NCBI GenBank assembly: GCA_964036275.1
Contig: OZ038437.1
Location: 9,558,304-9,622,303 of the forward strand
Length of the DNA stretch: 64,000 bases
Direction: 5' to 3'
Source of the DNA: Litoditis marina
Taxonomy: Eukaryota > Nematoda > Chromadorea > Rhabditida > Rhabditidae
Part shown: one piece after another, positions 33,901-43,720 of the stretch
Numbering within the stretch: the first letter of the stretch is position 1
How the letters are laid out: each line of letters begins with the position of its first letter
Made by a program: the position numbers and the translations under genes
Notes under the pieces: generated by a model
The model's database searches: none
The model's input: only the letters and a program-made list of their open reading frames with translations
What the model was told of the DNA's origin: nothing

Positions 33901-34024
33901 GAGAAACCGAAAGCAGATTATTTTGACTGACTACAAAAGAGGAGGATTTAGCAAAACTAGCAGGCGAAGAATTTAGTTTCCCCGAGGGGAACTTTTTGAA
34001 GGAATTTGAGAAATGCGAATACAC
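30947..34024 (-). CDS. LINE ORF2: endonuclease and reverse transcriptase (CR1/Jockey type)
   Basis: Intact frame of 1025 codons. Residues 91-305 form an AP-type endonuclease: FNARSL near 96, TETW (123-126) with the catalytic Glu, GDFN (231-234), and SDHN (297-300). Residues 545-800 form the reverse transcriptase: FRAIS (578), QHGFVKG (613-619), YFDLSKAFD (647-655), GLPQGGVLSP (705-714) and the catalytic FADD (739-742). A thumb and C-terminal region follow; no RNase H is seen. This is the layout of CR1/Jockey-group non-LTR retrotransposons, which cut target DNA and copy their RNA in place. Its start overlaps the end of ORF1 by 52 bp in another frame, so ORF2 is probably expressed by reinitiation or frameshifting. 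No stops or shifts are seen, so the copy could be active. The N-terminal 80 residues are Ser/Pro-rich and may not all be translated. Confidence 0.92.
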   Translation of the reverse strand: MYSHFSNSFKKFPSGKLNSSPASFAKSSSFVVSQNNLLSVSPTEPNVKVTSISLCSPTSLLPSNLSPSAPTSCLSFSVSPKMSSPPTKSSLSCFMFNARSLVNKLHLFHQFVCEKQPDLVFVTETWLSSKINDSEIVSSLPYKLFRSDRGHKRGGGVCTLIRASLVVSQKSFSFKSSSDVLCFDLLDNVQLSKIRILLLYRPPNSNSAQDTSLIDLLTDLTSCASEIVIMGDFNLSIDWNTNTTTCPKSKKFLDYFESASLSQFVKDPTRLDVILDLILCSSTLITNTKCQAPFASSDHNVILFSLSFPRYPNIALPYPDFNKANFESINARLAKIDWLQVFDDFVDPSDVYKRFCTVLYSIFQVEVPLKQQKVTFDKFPIHIRSLIEQKERLFLQLQNPLQDSIYKNVCKSISHHVKRFQANQERRFAFSNFRSLFSYIRKKTKPNSDLPSFFDEGNNRCVTDKEKAIALGKYLASVFSVSSTSSAQFSTSIPFTCSMGPIYSSEVFKILHQIKPSLASTIDGIPQFVYRKCAKVLSTPLAHIFNISLMCGEVPDSWKEALVTPIPKISIPLTVKDFRAISITAPPCKVLEKLLKIKLTKWLERFSILPQEQHGFVKGASTCSQLVDCVFDWTRAINEKKKVDVLYFDLSKAFDRVDHQKLLFKLEKLGIRGCLLAWLASYLHNRYMTVKINNCYSDRYHCTSGLPQGGVLSPLLFLVYTCDLPQLLKTHTSISVVMFADDVKVYGVFDENNSCEVRKVLQKSIDNFVKWGHDWGIDVNISKSAVLRIGSNGAPEYSHQGILLSSRDTMRDLGYFIEKSLKVSHHVCTVSRKALGVLHSLFRNIALADPSILVKLYKTYVLPHLEYACQVWSPYLKKDIEKVEKVQHVFTRMLYYRVFPSDSYPASLPTYQVRLKKLGLKSLFYRRVVLDLIFAFRVFKKEICLQGSKYWCFKPSNGRTGSFAIVSRKLNKTHFRLTSNEFFTRTADWLHKLPVELITSQNSASFKRKLRAIDVLQLLKITDVS

Positions 34025-34653
34025 TCACCATTCCAGTTGCACCACTCACGATTCTGCAGTCCTTCATTCCGTTTCTTCACTTCCATCCGCGTTTCGTAGT
34101 CCTTTTGCCTTTCTTCCTTCGTCATGCTCTTTCTCACGTAAATGTCTTTTAACCCTGATTGTTTAAGATTTCGGGCATTCTTCAGAGCAGTATACCAGAA
34201 AACCTTAGCAGGGAGTACAACTTTTACAAGACGACCCATATCATTTGTGGGTTTACCCATACGATAAATCGCAGTAGGCCTACACTCCACATCAAGGGCA
34301 TCCAGAATATCAGTCATCTTGTTCTCCAGTTTCGCCTGTCTTTGAGAAGGTTTACTGTCATCGAACTCGGGAATTCCCGCAACAACTATACTTCTCTCAC
34401 GGAGATGTTTCTCCACAACATCTTCGGTATGAGTCGCAATTGCTCTTATCTTTCTCAAAATTTCGAAAGATTTGTCATTTTGATCCAGTTTTTCCTTCAG
34501 AATATCCTCAAGTATAGAAATTTGATCAACCAACTCATTGCTCTCACCACTTACGTTTTGAGAGCTCATATTCTGATCACCTTCTTGTTGAACTTGCATT
34601 CTGAGAGAAACCGGAGATTCGCTTGGTTTTTGTCTTTTAACCATTTGGATCAA
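33973..34653 (-). CDS. LINE ORF1: coiled-coil RRM-like nucleic-acid-binding protein
   Basis: 226 codons directly upstream of ORF2, overlapping it by 52 bp. Residues about 38-85 form a charged coiled coil (ELVDQISILEDILKEKLDQN). An RRM-like core then begins RSIVVAGIPE and continues through YRMGKP, LVKVVLPA and the IYVRKSMTKEERQKDY stretch. This is the known ORF1 layout of CR1/Jockey-group elements, where the protein binds element RNA as a multimer. The same core pattern (YGLPE, LHRLGKPRQ, TPEQRKAGF) is in the separate ORF1 at 40398-41372. No zinc knuckle is seen. The 5' end of the element probably lies between 34660 and the G-tract at 34757. Confidence 0.8.
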   Translation of the reverse strand: MIQMVKRQKPSESPVSLRMQVQQEGDQNMSSQNVSGESNELVDQISILEDILKEKLDQNDKSFEILRKIRAIATHTEDVVEKHLRERSIVVAGIPEFDDSKPSQRQAKLENKMTDILDALDVECRPTAIYRMGKPTNDMGRLVKVVLPAKVFWYTALKNARNLKQSGLKDIYVRKSMTKEERQKDYETRMEVKKRNEGLQNREWCNWNGECIRISQIPSKSSPRGN

Positions 34654-34780
34654 TGTATAGAGGCCGCCAAGTTGAGATCAGAAAGTTCTTGGTGAGAAGT
34701 TGAGTTCGTATGTAGGCGAAATTCTTTGATGCACTGATTTTTCCGAGCCAGCAAAGGGGGGGGGGGGGGAGAATAGATCT

Positions 34781-34903
34781 ACGTCTTATAGAAGGACGAT
34801 TATGTGGTCCAATCGCAACGGTTCAGTCCTTTAAACTGCACTACATTTTCAATCGCAGTTTAAAGGACCGTTGACACGGGATTGGTCCACATAATCGTCC
34901 TAC
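34781..34903. mobile_element. Short MITE, same family
   Basis: Inverted ends AGGACGATTATGTGGTCCAATC and its complement flank a palindromic middle with TTTAAACTGCA-TACA and GCAGTTTAAAGGACC. It is the core of the family, without the extra flank of the other two copies. It sits beside a G12 tract upstream of the LINE. Confidence 0.7.
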
Positions 34904-35196
34904 TTTGAAAAGATAAAACATTTTTCGTTCATGTTAGTTAGAGCTGCAGAACGCGTGCAGGTTTAAGACGCTTTTTATCACTCCGAATCTGGCACTGTTT
35001 TCATTTTTTTCCATTTTCTTCGATGCCCATTTTTAAAGGGGGGCTGCAATAAATTTTCGAATAAAATGATCGAAGTAAGACAAGTCAATACAAATCCTCT
35101 TCTCAGAATGTCCAATTCAAAGCTGTTTTCGAAATTTCATTAATTGTTTTGCTCACTCTCAGAGACGCAGAGAATGATTTGGAGTGAATGAATATT

Positions 35197-37975
35197 GATC
35201 GCGCACAATTTTCTGATTCTCGTGCCTTTTCGGCTGACGCCGTTAGCCAAATACGGCATTCATTGCTGCCTTCCAGAAATCGTGGATTCTCTGAGTAGTT
35301 TGCGCTCTCACTGACATCAAAGAAAAAATAAGTAGATGTTCTAGAAACCGATAGGAAAAGAAATCAATAACTCCGTAAAACACATCAAATGTGAAGTGAT
35401 ATTGAATTTGCAATAGGCATACTAGGGGTTGCACCGTTCCATTTTTCTATCTTCTCTTCTCTATCTTCTTTATTTTTACCTCAGATTTCTTTCCCTAGGT
35501 ATTGTATTCATAGGCTGGTTTCAACAAACAGTTGAACTGGTAGATACAAACACATTAAATTTTGTGTAATAATTTCATTGTTTTAGTTTCTTTAGGTACA
35601 TGTAGAAATAGTTGTGTTCGTCTAGTTCAACCTACCTTTCACTTAAACTGGAATAATTTTTCCAGGAACAAGTCACAACTCCTACATCAGATGCAAACCG
35701 ATACATAATCACGCAATCGTTAAAGTGGTGGACGAGAATTGAGGACAGCCTCCAGGCTATGGTTAGTTCATTCAGGCGGAAAACAGGTGCTGAGAAAGCA
35801 ATATACTATTCATCCCCAACTAATGTTTTTCGGTATTCAGTTGGAAAGGCTGCTCCAAACTGTGAACATCGGGTTTGACGCGAATACACAGGATTCTCAG
35901 GCATCATTCATATTTTTCACGTCAACGTTTAACGCCGGCGTTAATAGTGAATAAAACATACGTATTGATTCACGACGGCGTTAACGCTGATAAAGTCAAT
36001 GCGCATGTTTTCTTCACATCTACGCCTGCGTTTGACGCCGACGTAAAACGTATGGAAGCGGCCTTAGCCGGTGAAGCGCGCGGGATCTGGCAAACGCGCG
36101 CGTGTTGCGCACAACTATAAACTGCACATTGTAGGTCATTTTGAGATAACGTGAAATCTTAGCAGCTACTCCGATTGATCTGATTAAAATGTTTACTCAA
36201 AATTTGATCCTGTCTAAATTTTGATCTTAAATTGAGGGAAACTCGATCGCTATACGACGAGAGTTCAGAAAATCATGAATAACATTTTCCAGTCATTTCC
36301 GCAGAAAATGATTTATTTGCGTGTGAAACCGAAAAAACGAAGCAGAAACTGTTTTGCAATTCCGCAAACATTCATGTTCCGAATAAATGTTTTTAAGAAG
36401 ACAAACAACGCTCGACCAAAAACAGCCAAGATCTCAATTGTCTACTTAGAGACATCAAGACATTCCAAGTATACCGAGCTCAGATAACAGTATTGAATAC
36501 CCAAAGAATACGTTCGAAAAAGGTAAGGCAAGAGATAGGTGAAAAGTAAGTGAAGAAATTCAAAAAATTAGTGGGAGAATGCGAACAACAAAATTACAAA
36601 AGAGAAAAAGGAATTACGACTAAACGTGTGGGGGGGGGGGGGTGGTTACAAACACAGTAGTTTGGATCAACATTGGAGAAAAACTAGTTCTCTAAAAGGA
36701 CCGTCTTTCTTTACTGTCGTGGTGTCAGGTATCCAGAAATAATCTTGTAGATGAAAATAACCAATACAAAAGAACACCAATCCAAGTAAGAGCTTCATAT
36801 CTCGCTCCGTTTTTTTTTTTCGAAAATGCGATTCTAGCGACATGACATCGGCGCCACCCTTACGAACTCAACAATATTGACGCCGTCAAAAGTATAGAAA
36901 TCTTCTCAAAACATCTCGAAAAAATACATACAAGTAAAGGAAGCTTTATAACAACATAATTACAAAAGTAGATTATAGATTAGATGGAGAAATTATGAAA
37001 GTTTAGGATAATCGAAGTTTCTTGCATTACGATAATCCTTTCCAGGACCGATTCATTATAGCTTAGTGCTGCGTTTAGTGTTTATTGGTTAGTGCTAGGT
37101 TTTTCCCTCTTTATTGGGACCAAATTATAAGATTTGTTCAACCGTATATGTTTCACACCAAATAACTACTGAATAGTTAACCGCCCATTAATTGAGAATA
37201 GAGAACGTTTTCCAATTCACAATCGGTCAAATATGAAGGTGATTATATTTGAATATCCGGTTCGATTCAATCGGTTTGCGTCTCCATGTGTATTTTCAGC
37301 TTGTTTTTCAGCATCGTCCACACTGTGTAAAATACTGCACCAGTAGCCAAACTATGGCCACCAGCCGTCATTTGGGGAGTGTTTTATATACTTCATGAGT
37401 CTTCATGGTCAGTGAGTGATACAATTCATACGCAGTTGGTCACCAACCAAAAATAGTATTCTTGAATACAAAATAGTGGACCTAATTTTGTGATAAGATT
37501 TGTGATAAAAAATTGCACAGTTTTGTCGTAATTTTTATCTAATTTCAAATATATTATAGCTTCAGGTGGTGATTCTTCGTTTATTCTTCAACTTTCTAGC
37601 CTTTCATATTCTACATAATGACCCTGTCATAATTCATCTCCGAACGCATTGTGTGAACTTCGGAGTCTTTTTAATTATTGTATTGTGGGGTGCAGTCTTT
37701 ATCATGACGTAGGTTAGGTTTCTCTGCCATTCAAATGATCCCAAAAAACAAGCAAACTTTTCGCACATTTTCTAGAAGTCGCTCGTTCATTTTAAAACCA
37801 TCAAGATTGCAGTCTCAGTCTCAGAAAAATTTACCATTACCTAACACCATATCATTTGAAGTGCCTGCTTTTTTTCAGAAGGGGGTGAGGGTTAAAGGCG
37901 TACGTAGATACACTACAATACGTACGCAAGTACACCGTACAATAAACGGCAGTACTGTAACCATGACGTAAACTC
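35197..37975. mobile_element. 2.77-kb repeat, arm 1 of a distant inverted pair
   Basis: It matches the complement of 55925-58691 almost throughout, including 70-codon (36275-36487) and 81-codon (35875-36120) frames that reappear on the other strand. The frames are preserved because the DNA is. A GC-rich palindromic stretch with AACGCCGGCGTT and GACGCCGACGT lies at 35920-36050, and a G10 tract at 36632. No transposase, polymerase or integrase motif is visible, so it is a non-autonomous element or a segmental duplication. One end begins GATCGCGCACAATT; the other ends beside TGACGT(A/G)AAC. Confidence 0.75.
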
Positions 37976-38066
37976 TAGGTTAAAGGCGTACGTAGATACA
38001 CTACAATACGTACGCAAGTACACCGTACAATAAACGGCAGTACTGTAACCATGACGTGAACTCTAG
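37891..38066. repeat. 88-bp direct duplication at end of arm 1
   Basis: Two copies starting GTTAAAGGCGTACGTAGATA at 37891 and 37979, nearly identical. The second runs into a short palindrome, GTGAACTCTAGGTTCAC (38057-38073). Confidence 0.9.
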
Positions 38067-38103
38067 GTTCACGTCACTTTCGCATTGACTATCTAGTTAC
38101 CGC

Positions 38104-38523
38104 AAAAACAAATGCGGAAACATGCAACTCAATTTCAGTAGTTCATTTCAAGAAACATGACCAGCAGGTCTAGGGATACGGAGCAATCCTCTACTATACG
38201 AACTCACCTTCTTTTCCTGCGGTGTGACCAACTTTCGTGTAAAAAAATACGATTTTGTAGGACAACTTACCTTAGCAGGCCATACAATTTAAGGTAAGGC
38301 CTGCCAACGTATGTTGGCCTACAAGCATGTTCACGTAGTTGTATGGCCTGCTAAGGTAAGTTGTCCTACAAAATCGTATTTTTTTTACACGAAAGTTGGT
38401 AACACCGCCAGGAAAAGAAGGTGAGTTCGTATAGTAGAGGATTGCTCCGTATCCCTAGACCTGCTGGTCATGTTTCTTGAAATGAACTACTGAAATTGAG
38501 TTGCATGTTTCCGCATTTGTTTT
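38104..38523. repeat. Long palindrome: ~185-bp arms, 51-bp spacer
   Basis: Left arm 38104-38287 and right arm 38339-38523 are complementary except for a few bases. The spacer (38288-38338) contains AAGGCCTGCCAACGTATGTTG and GTTCACGTA, the same motifs that make up the satellite at 42.75-43.72 kb. It could form a cruciform, or a hairpin if transcribed. No ORF is credible inside it. Confidence 0.9.
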
Positions 38524-39548
38524 TTCGATGATAGTGATGAAAGCTAACAGAATAGATACTAGTTTATCAGCACCAACAGTATAAAACTGGAAGCTAAAAA
38601 GGCTAGATGAGAGCTGACTCTCTCGATCGAATAAGTACTTTTCAGTCCAAAATGCCTGCCAAGAACAAATTTGACAAAAGTGAATGCAGAATAAGCTCAC
38701 AGCTCACATTTGACCTCGTCAATTGAGTTATGTTGTAACGAAAGATGGTACGAAACGAAAGACGCCTATATCATGGTAATTAACTAACACTCCTCTGGTC
38801 ATTGTTGCGCGTATGCACACGAATTTCACACTAATACCTCTTTGTTCACGTTTTGCCCTAATCAGATTAGCACTTCAAATTTGTGGTTGATAGGGGATTT
38901 ATTTCTGTTTTTTAATAGAATTTTACTACAGATAAAATAGGTAGCTGACTACCACCTTACTAGGAGTTAGGTGGAAGTAGAACTGTGGTTCTACTCCTTA
39001 CTACAGAAAAACTGGCAGTATACTAGTAGTAGAAGAGGCGTGTGATAGGAGTTCACCTGTAGTTCATTTGTCGTAACAGAATCCTTGTGCATTGTTGGTT
39101 AAAATGGTTCAAGTTCAACAAAATTAAAAGTCCGAGTGTTTTCGAAAACAGACCTGACTCATTACAACTTCCTAAACTTAGCTGTCCAAGCAAGGAAGTC
39201 CGAAATAAAAATACACGAGTTTTGTAACTGCTGAATTAATATTTCGCAACATAAATCACGGTAAAACAATGTTGCGGAAAAACGAATGAGCCCTACTATT
39301 TTTTGAGCGAGCTTCATGAAAAGATTCTATCCCGTTTCAAGTCGACTGTTCATTGAGCCGCGGTAGTTTTTTTTTGTTTCTAGCAAATACTGTAGTGTAA
39401 TGCGCTGACTCACATCTTAAATTTGCTGACTCACATCTCAAATGTGTTCAAAAATGAAGGTAATACATCTTGGTCAAGCGTCGCTTTACAGCAATTTCCC
39501 AAGCATAAAAGTCAGCTAGAGCTGTCTCCCACATCGAATCCCGTGGAA

Positions 39549-39987
39549 GTGCGTGCCTTCAACATTCTTCTTCTAGTCTTCTTGGTCGTTGCAAGTGAGT
39601 TCAACTTTTATGTTCAGTAGAAAACAACATTACCTACACACACTAACAGATAGGAGATACTTTCTGGAGTTCACATTTTAATACAAATAGTTAAGTTCCT
39701 ACACTTCAGAAACTGTTTCCAGAATGGAGTGAAAGTAAACTATTTGCGAAACAGTTCGCACTACCACAATATGGTTGTATTCAATGGAACTCGTGTGTTT
39801 GTGTGATGGAACACTGATGTATACAGTTCTATTTTCAGTTGCTGCCTCAGTTTCCTATGCCCGAGAAGTGGAACCCTGTCGCGAGGTGTGCTTCAACGGT
39901 GGAAGTGCCAACGGTTGTTGCCGTGCTCACGGATATAACGGTGGAAGTTGTGTCAGATGGTTTGGAACCTTTGCCAATTGTTACTAA
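39549..39987 (+). pseudogene. Fourth defensin-like peptide copy, start codon lost
   Basis: Located in the inverted segment, with exon 1 at 39549-39594 and exon 2 at 39839-39987. The GTGAGT donor, TTTTCAG acceptor, all six cysteines and the stop codon are kept. The codon matching the ATG of copies A-C reads GTG (39549-39551), so translation from the usual start is not possible. An in-frame ATG lies far upstream at 39423, but it sits before the TATA-like box and would put 42 extra residues before the signal peptide. Residues after the fifth cysteine (Val) and before the sixth (Ala) also differ from copy A. Either this is a dead copy or it starts at a non-AUG or upstream codon. The intact exon 2 suggests the loss is recent. 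Confidence 0.7.
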
Positions 39988-40397
39988 AGCAACATTATAC
40001 ATATATCGTCATCTATAATAAACTTCTTTCAATGATTTTCCAATGTTTTCATCTAGGCAAACACTGTGTTTGGCTATTGAATCTCATTACGTTGATATTG
40101 TTTTCGGTCGGTATATTTTTAAACTAGCAGTTATTAAACAGAACTCACAACACTGGCACTCCGGGTCGATGAAGGTATCTGGACTTCGTAGTGTGTTTTT
40201 CGTATGCTCTTGGATCTGACATGTAATAATAATAACTCATTATCCATGTAGAATTACATCAACAACAATTAAAGCAAGATTACATACGTGATAAATGGAT
40301 TTCAACAAAAAATACATGAAAAACCTTTTTTCAGAACTTGAAATAGAATGAATGATGATGAGCACTAGATCAAGTTATTGTAGCGAAAATTGTCGCG

Positions 40398-41372
40398 TTA
40401 GCCATGGTATCGGAAACCGTAAACATCAAAGTACGACTGAGATATAGCTGCAGCAACGGTTGGGTCAGTTGAACACACAGAACGGAAATACTCATACCTA
40501 TCTCTATTAGAAACACCATTCTCATACATCTCATTTAAAGCGATAACAGTATCCGGAATTTTCCGGTTGAACACAAAGTCAGGAGGAACAATAAAACCGG
40601 CAGGTAGTTTGTAGCCACCAGGACAAACAATTTCAGACTGAGAGAGTACAGCTGAACCAGTTGTTGAGGAAGACGGCATGGGCAAGTCAGTAGGAGCAAC
40701 CAAGTTGGGAGTTTCAACCGGAACGGTTTCAACAGGTTCTACGGTTGGAGATGACAAAGCGAATGATTCAGACAATTCAGGATATGGAGACACATCAATA
40801 ATTGGCGAAACGGGAACATTATCTCTGGATTGTTCAAATACCTTTATTTCGGTTTGTAGTTTGGCATCAGCGGGAAAGAGAATTGTAGTCTCGTCAGTGA
40901 CCTCAGCTCGGGCGGCGTCTCGTTGTGATTGTCTGGCGAGGAATCCGGCCTTTCGCTGTTCCGGGGTCTCGAACTTTCGCACATGAAAAGTTGACATAGA
41001 ATCTTCGGATTTCATAGCAGTAGAAAGATCAATAAGACGAGGAAACGGAAGACAATCTTTGACACAAGCTTTGAGTGGGCGAGGCAAACCATCTTGACGA
41101 GGTTTGCCCAAACGGTGTAGAATAGACATGTTAGATGGAGAAACGGACACCAAATTGAAAATTGCATTCACCTTTTTCTTTGTTGAAAAATCCTCTGGTA
41201 GGCCATAAATAGTGAGACATCGACGATCATGGAAACGGTGGAGTTTAGATTGAATAATGGTAGGCAGGGATAGGGTCAGACTGTCGAGTTTGGAGTTGAG
41301 TGTTTTTATTTCACTCGAAATGGTGGAAAAATGGGTTCGAGATGGTACCATTTTTGGACGAGGCGATGGCAT
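40398..41372 (-). CDS. Full-length stand-alone retrotransposon ORF1 (no ORF2)
   Basis: 324 codons. Residues 15-45 are a short heptad stretch (SSEIKTLNSKLDSLTLSL). An RRM-like region starts RRCLTIYGLPE (about 52-62), with LHRLGKPRQDG (about 85-95) and TPEQRKAGFLARQ (about 137-149). A Thr/Pro/Glu-rich linker (PTVEPVETVPVETPN) follows, then a conserved tail with CPGGYKLPAGFIVPPD and CSTDPTVAAAISQ. The stop is followed by a short 3' UTR and a (TTA)n tail, so ORF1 sits directly on a LINE-like 3' end with no reverse transcriptase. This resembles ORF1-only non-autonomous LINE derivatives (HAL1 in mammals). It would depend on a partner LINE for copying. The C-terminal tail has no match that I recognise. 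Confidence 0.75.
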   Translation of the reverse strand: MPSPRPKMVPSRTHFSTISSEIKTLNSKLDSLTLSLPTIIQSKLHRFHDRRCLTIYGLPEDFSTKKKVNAIFNLVSVSPSNMSILHRLGKPRQDGLPRPLKACVKDCLPFPRLIDLSTAMKSEDSMSTFHVRKFETPEQRKAGFLARQSQRDAARAEVTDETTILFPADAKLQTEIKVFEQSRDNVPVSPIIDVSPYPELSESFALSSPTVEPVETVPVETPNLVAPTDLPMPSSSTTGSAVLSQSEIVCPGGYKLPAGFIVPPDFVFNRKIPDTVIALNEMYENGVSNRDRYEYFRSVCSTDPTVAAAISQSYFDVYGFRYHG

Positions 41373-41399
41373 ATCAAATCAGGGGTTACCTCACACGAC

Positions 41400-42080
41400 C
41401 GAGACCAGGGGTGGAAGAAAACCCATAGGCTGGTAGAGAAACATGATTTTTTTTCCTAAACATACTGAAAAATGATTCCGGAAGCTTTCGAAACACCAGT
41501 TATGACTATAAAAAATATTTAATGTGAGAATAGAAAAAGGCTCTCTTTTACCAAAATCGAGAACGAATCTTGTGTTTTTATACTTGTGTATGGTGAGGTG
41601 AACGCTTTTTGCATCTTGCATATTTCACGGGTCAAAAACATTTTGGTTTTCTACTGAAAAAGAACTTGCAGCAAACAAACATTAGACACGGATATGAAAC
41701 GTCCAAATTTGACAATTTCTCAACTCTCAATTGAAACTCTTACGAGTAGAAACTCTTTAGAGATACATTTTTTAATGTTTTAAAGCGAAATGTTTTAAAA
41801 GGTTGAGCACTCATGAATTTTTCTGAATCAGTGTGTGTGTGGATGATTATGAAAATTGCGAGATTATATTTTTCATTTCCCTCTCGAGTTATTGTCCTCC
41901 TTTTCTATATTCCATGCAGTTTAAATCTCATAAGCTAATCATCTCTTACCTCACATCGTTTGTTCAAACGAATTGTTCTTATTTTCTTCATTTCCGAAAA
42001 AAAATAGGAAATAAGGACATGTAACATGCGTAAACTGCCTTAGTGCACAAGTAAAATGCTAACTGCAGTTATGTTTGTAA
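41400..42080. other. AT-rich flank of the ORF1 element, no gene seen
   Basis: Probably includes the 5' end of the ORF1-only element, but its boundary is not clear. Short frames only. Confidence 0.4.
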
Positions 42081-42084
42081 GCAC

Positions 42085-42430
42085 TATTGGTTCACTTGCA
42101 GAATTGCGCCATATCAAGAACAAGGCTATCGTTAATTTACCAGTTGGAATCAGCAGCTGCCCAACTGTTTGGTTCGATTTCAATCCCAAATGAGCTTTGT
42201 ATTTCCGTTGTCACCACAAACCCTGTGAGAGTCGTATTTGCAACCAATTGGTATGTGTGTTTTGTGGCACTACATACCGTGTCGCTCTCGGAATGAAACG
42301 CCATAAGTCCGTTTTAGGTTGCATTTTTTCCACTGAATTAATGAATGGTTTTTGGGATTTTGATGTAAACGTGAAAATGTGTTTTTTTCTTGAATTCGAG
42401 TTATACACAAAGAAAAACGTTTTCTTTCAA
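42085..42430 (+). repeat. Dispersed repeat, TACCGTGT-GCTC family, copy 1
   Basis: Contains ATTGGTATGTGTGTT, GGCACTACATACCGTGTCGC, TCGGAATGAAACGCCATAA and GTTTTAGGTTGCAT. The same sequence recurs at 13745-13830, 45140-45400 and 45830-46010. The family has no ORF in common and its ends are not defined. Confidence 0.7.
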
Positions 42431-42749
42431 CCTCATTAGCATCACAACAGATGCATATTTCATGAGAATGGTCAAGTGCGACTGAAATTAGAAAACGGGT
42501 AGAAAAACATATCCTCTAAAGGAATACACTTTGTTGAGATTTTCGGTTATGTCATCAATAAATCCCCAGAAGATTTCGATTCTTATAATCAAAATATGTG
42601 CACGTAAGAAATATTCTGAATGCAAACATGTATAATTGGCATCATACTAGACGCTTGCGGCGCCTAGCCGTTGTAAATTTTGTAGATTACTAAAGTTTGT
42701 GCAAAAAATGATATCAAACACGCCTATAATACACACTGTAAGGGCTGCC

Positions 42750-43720
42750 GAATGGTTTACTTATGGTGGGGCCTGCCGGCGTATGTTGTAGTGCAAACGA
42801 TGTTCACGTAATCGTAAAGCCTGCCAACGTATGTTGCAAAAGATGTTCACGTAAGTGTAAGGCCTGCAGAAGATCTTCACGTAACTGAGGCCTGCCAACG
42901 TGTGGTCTTCTGTAAAAAATGTTTTCACATAAGTGTGAACCCTGTCAACGTACTTTGTTGAGAACATTTTTCCTACCACCATATTTTGTTAAACTTAACG
43001 CGAGCTGACTTGCTGCTAAAGAATTTCACGTTGTAGTAAGGCCTGCCAACGTATTTTGTCGATAAAAACGCGTGATATTTTACTGTCAAAACGTTTCACG
43101 CAATTGTTAGACTTGTCACCATATTTCATTGAACGTAACGCGTGCCATCTTACTGAGTTTATAGTTTTTGTAAGTTCGGCCAAGGTGTTCTGTTGATACA
43201 AACGCGTGTCATTTCAAAAAGTATCACGTAATTGTGAGGCCTGCCAGCATATTTTGTTGAATTTAACGCGTGCCAGCTTGCTACTAACGATTCTCACGTT
43301 TTTGTATGCCCAGCTAACTTTTTATATTGATACCAGAAAGTATCACGTAATTGTGAGGTCTGCCAGCATATTTTGTTGAATTTAACGCGTGCCAGCTTAC
43401 TACAAACGAATTTCACGTTTTTGTATGACCAGCTAACGTTTTCTATTGATACCGAAAAGTCTCACGTAATTGTGAGGCCTGACAGCATATTTGGTTGAAT
43501 TTAACGCGTACCAGCTTACTACTAACGAATTTCACGTTTTTGTATGACCAGCCAACGTTTTCTATTGATACAAACGCGTGCAATTGTACTATCAACAAGT
43601 TTCACGTAATTGTGTGGTCTTCCAACATATTTTGTGAAATGAAATAACGAGCCAACATCCTGCTAAGGAGACTCACATAAATTGAAAAGCCTGCCAGCGT
43701 ATTTTGTGAATTGAAAAAAA
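42750..43720. repeat. Degenerate satellite, 119-140-bp period
   Basis: TCACGTAATTGTGAGGCCTGCC recurs at 43224, 43343 and 43462 (period 119) and 43602 (140). Each is followed by AGCATATTTTGTTGAA and AACGCGTGCCAGCTT. Shorter, more degenerate versions (GCCTGCCAACGTATGTTG, GTTCACGTAA) fill 42750-43100. The palindrome spacer at 38288-38338 is one isolated unit of this family. Confidence 0.8.

Larger units (their letters stand above)
38755..41372 (-). repeat. Partial inverted copy of the 4-kb array unit
   Basis: It runs in reverse order through the same blocks as the array: ORF1 (41372-40398), (TTA)n tail (about 40230), peptide gene (39987-39549), the unit junction (about 39230), then the first 450 bp of a unit down to about 38755. 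It lacks the GCGTTATGTT insert and keeps the longer junction sequence CAACATAAATCACGGTAAAAC. These features make it closer to the ancestral arrangement than array units 1 and 2. Confidence 0.85.

Noticed and set aside
33741..33926. Plus-strand ORFs within the LINE
   Set aside because: Antisense shadows of ORF2.
36275..36487. 70-codon basic ORF perfectly preserved in both inverted arms
   Set aside because: Preservation equals that of the surrounding DNA, so there is no evidence of coding constraint.
39423..39548. Longer peptide precursor starting at 39423 (and equivalents at 3806, 7765, 11744)
   Set aside because: The extension is polar, spans the bZIP sites and TATA-like box, and is conserved only because the DNA is duplicated. 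It is kept only as a remote possibility for the copy that lost its ATG.
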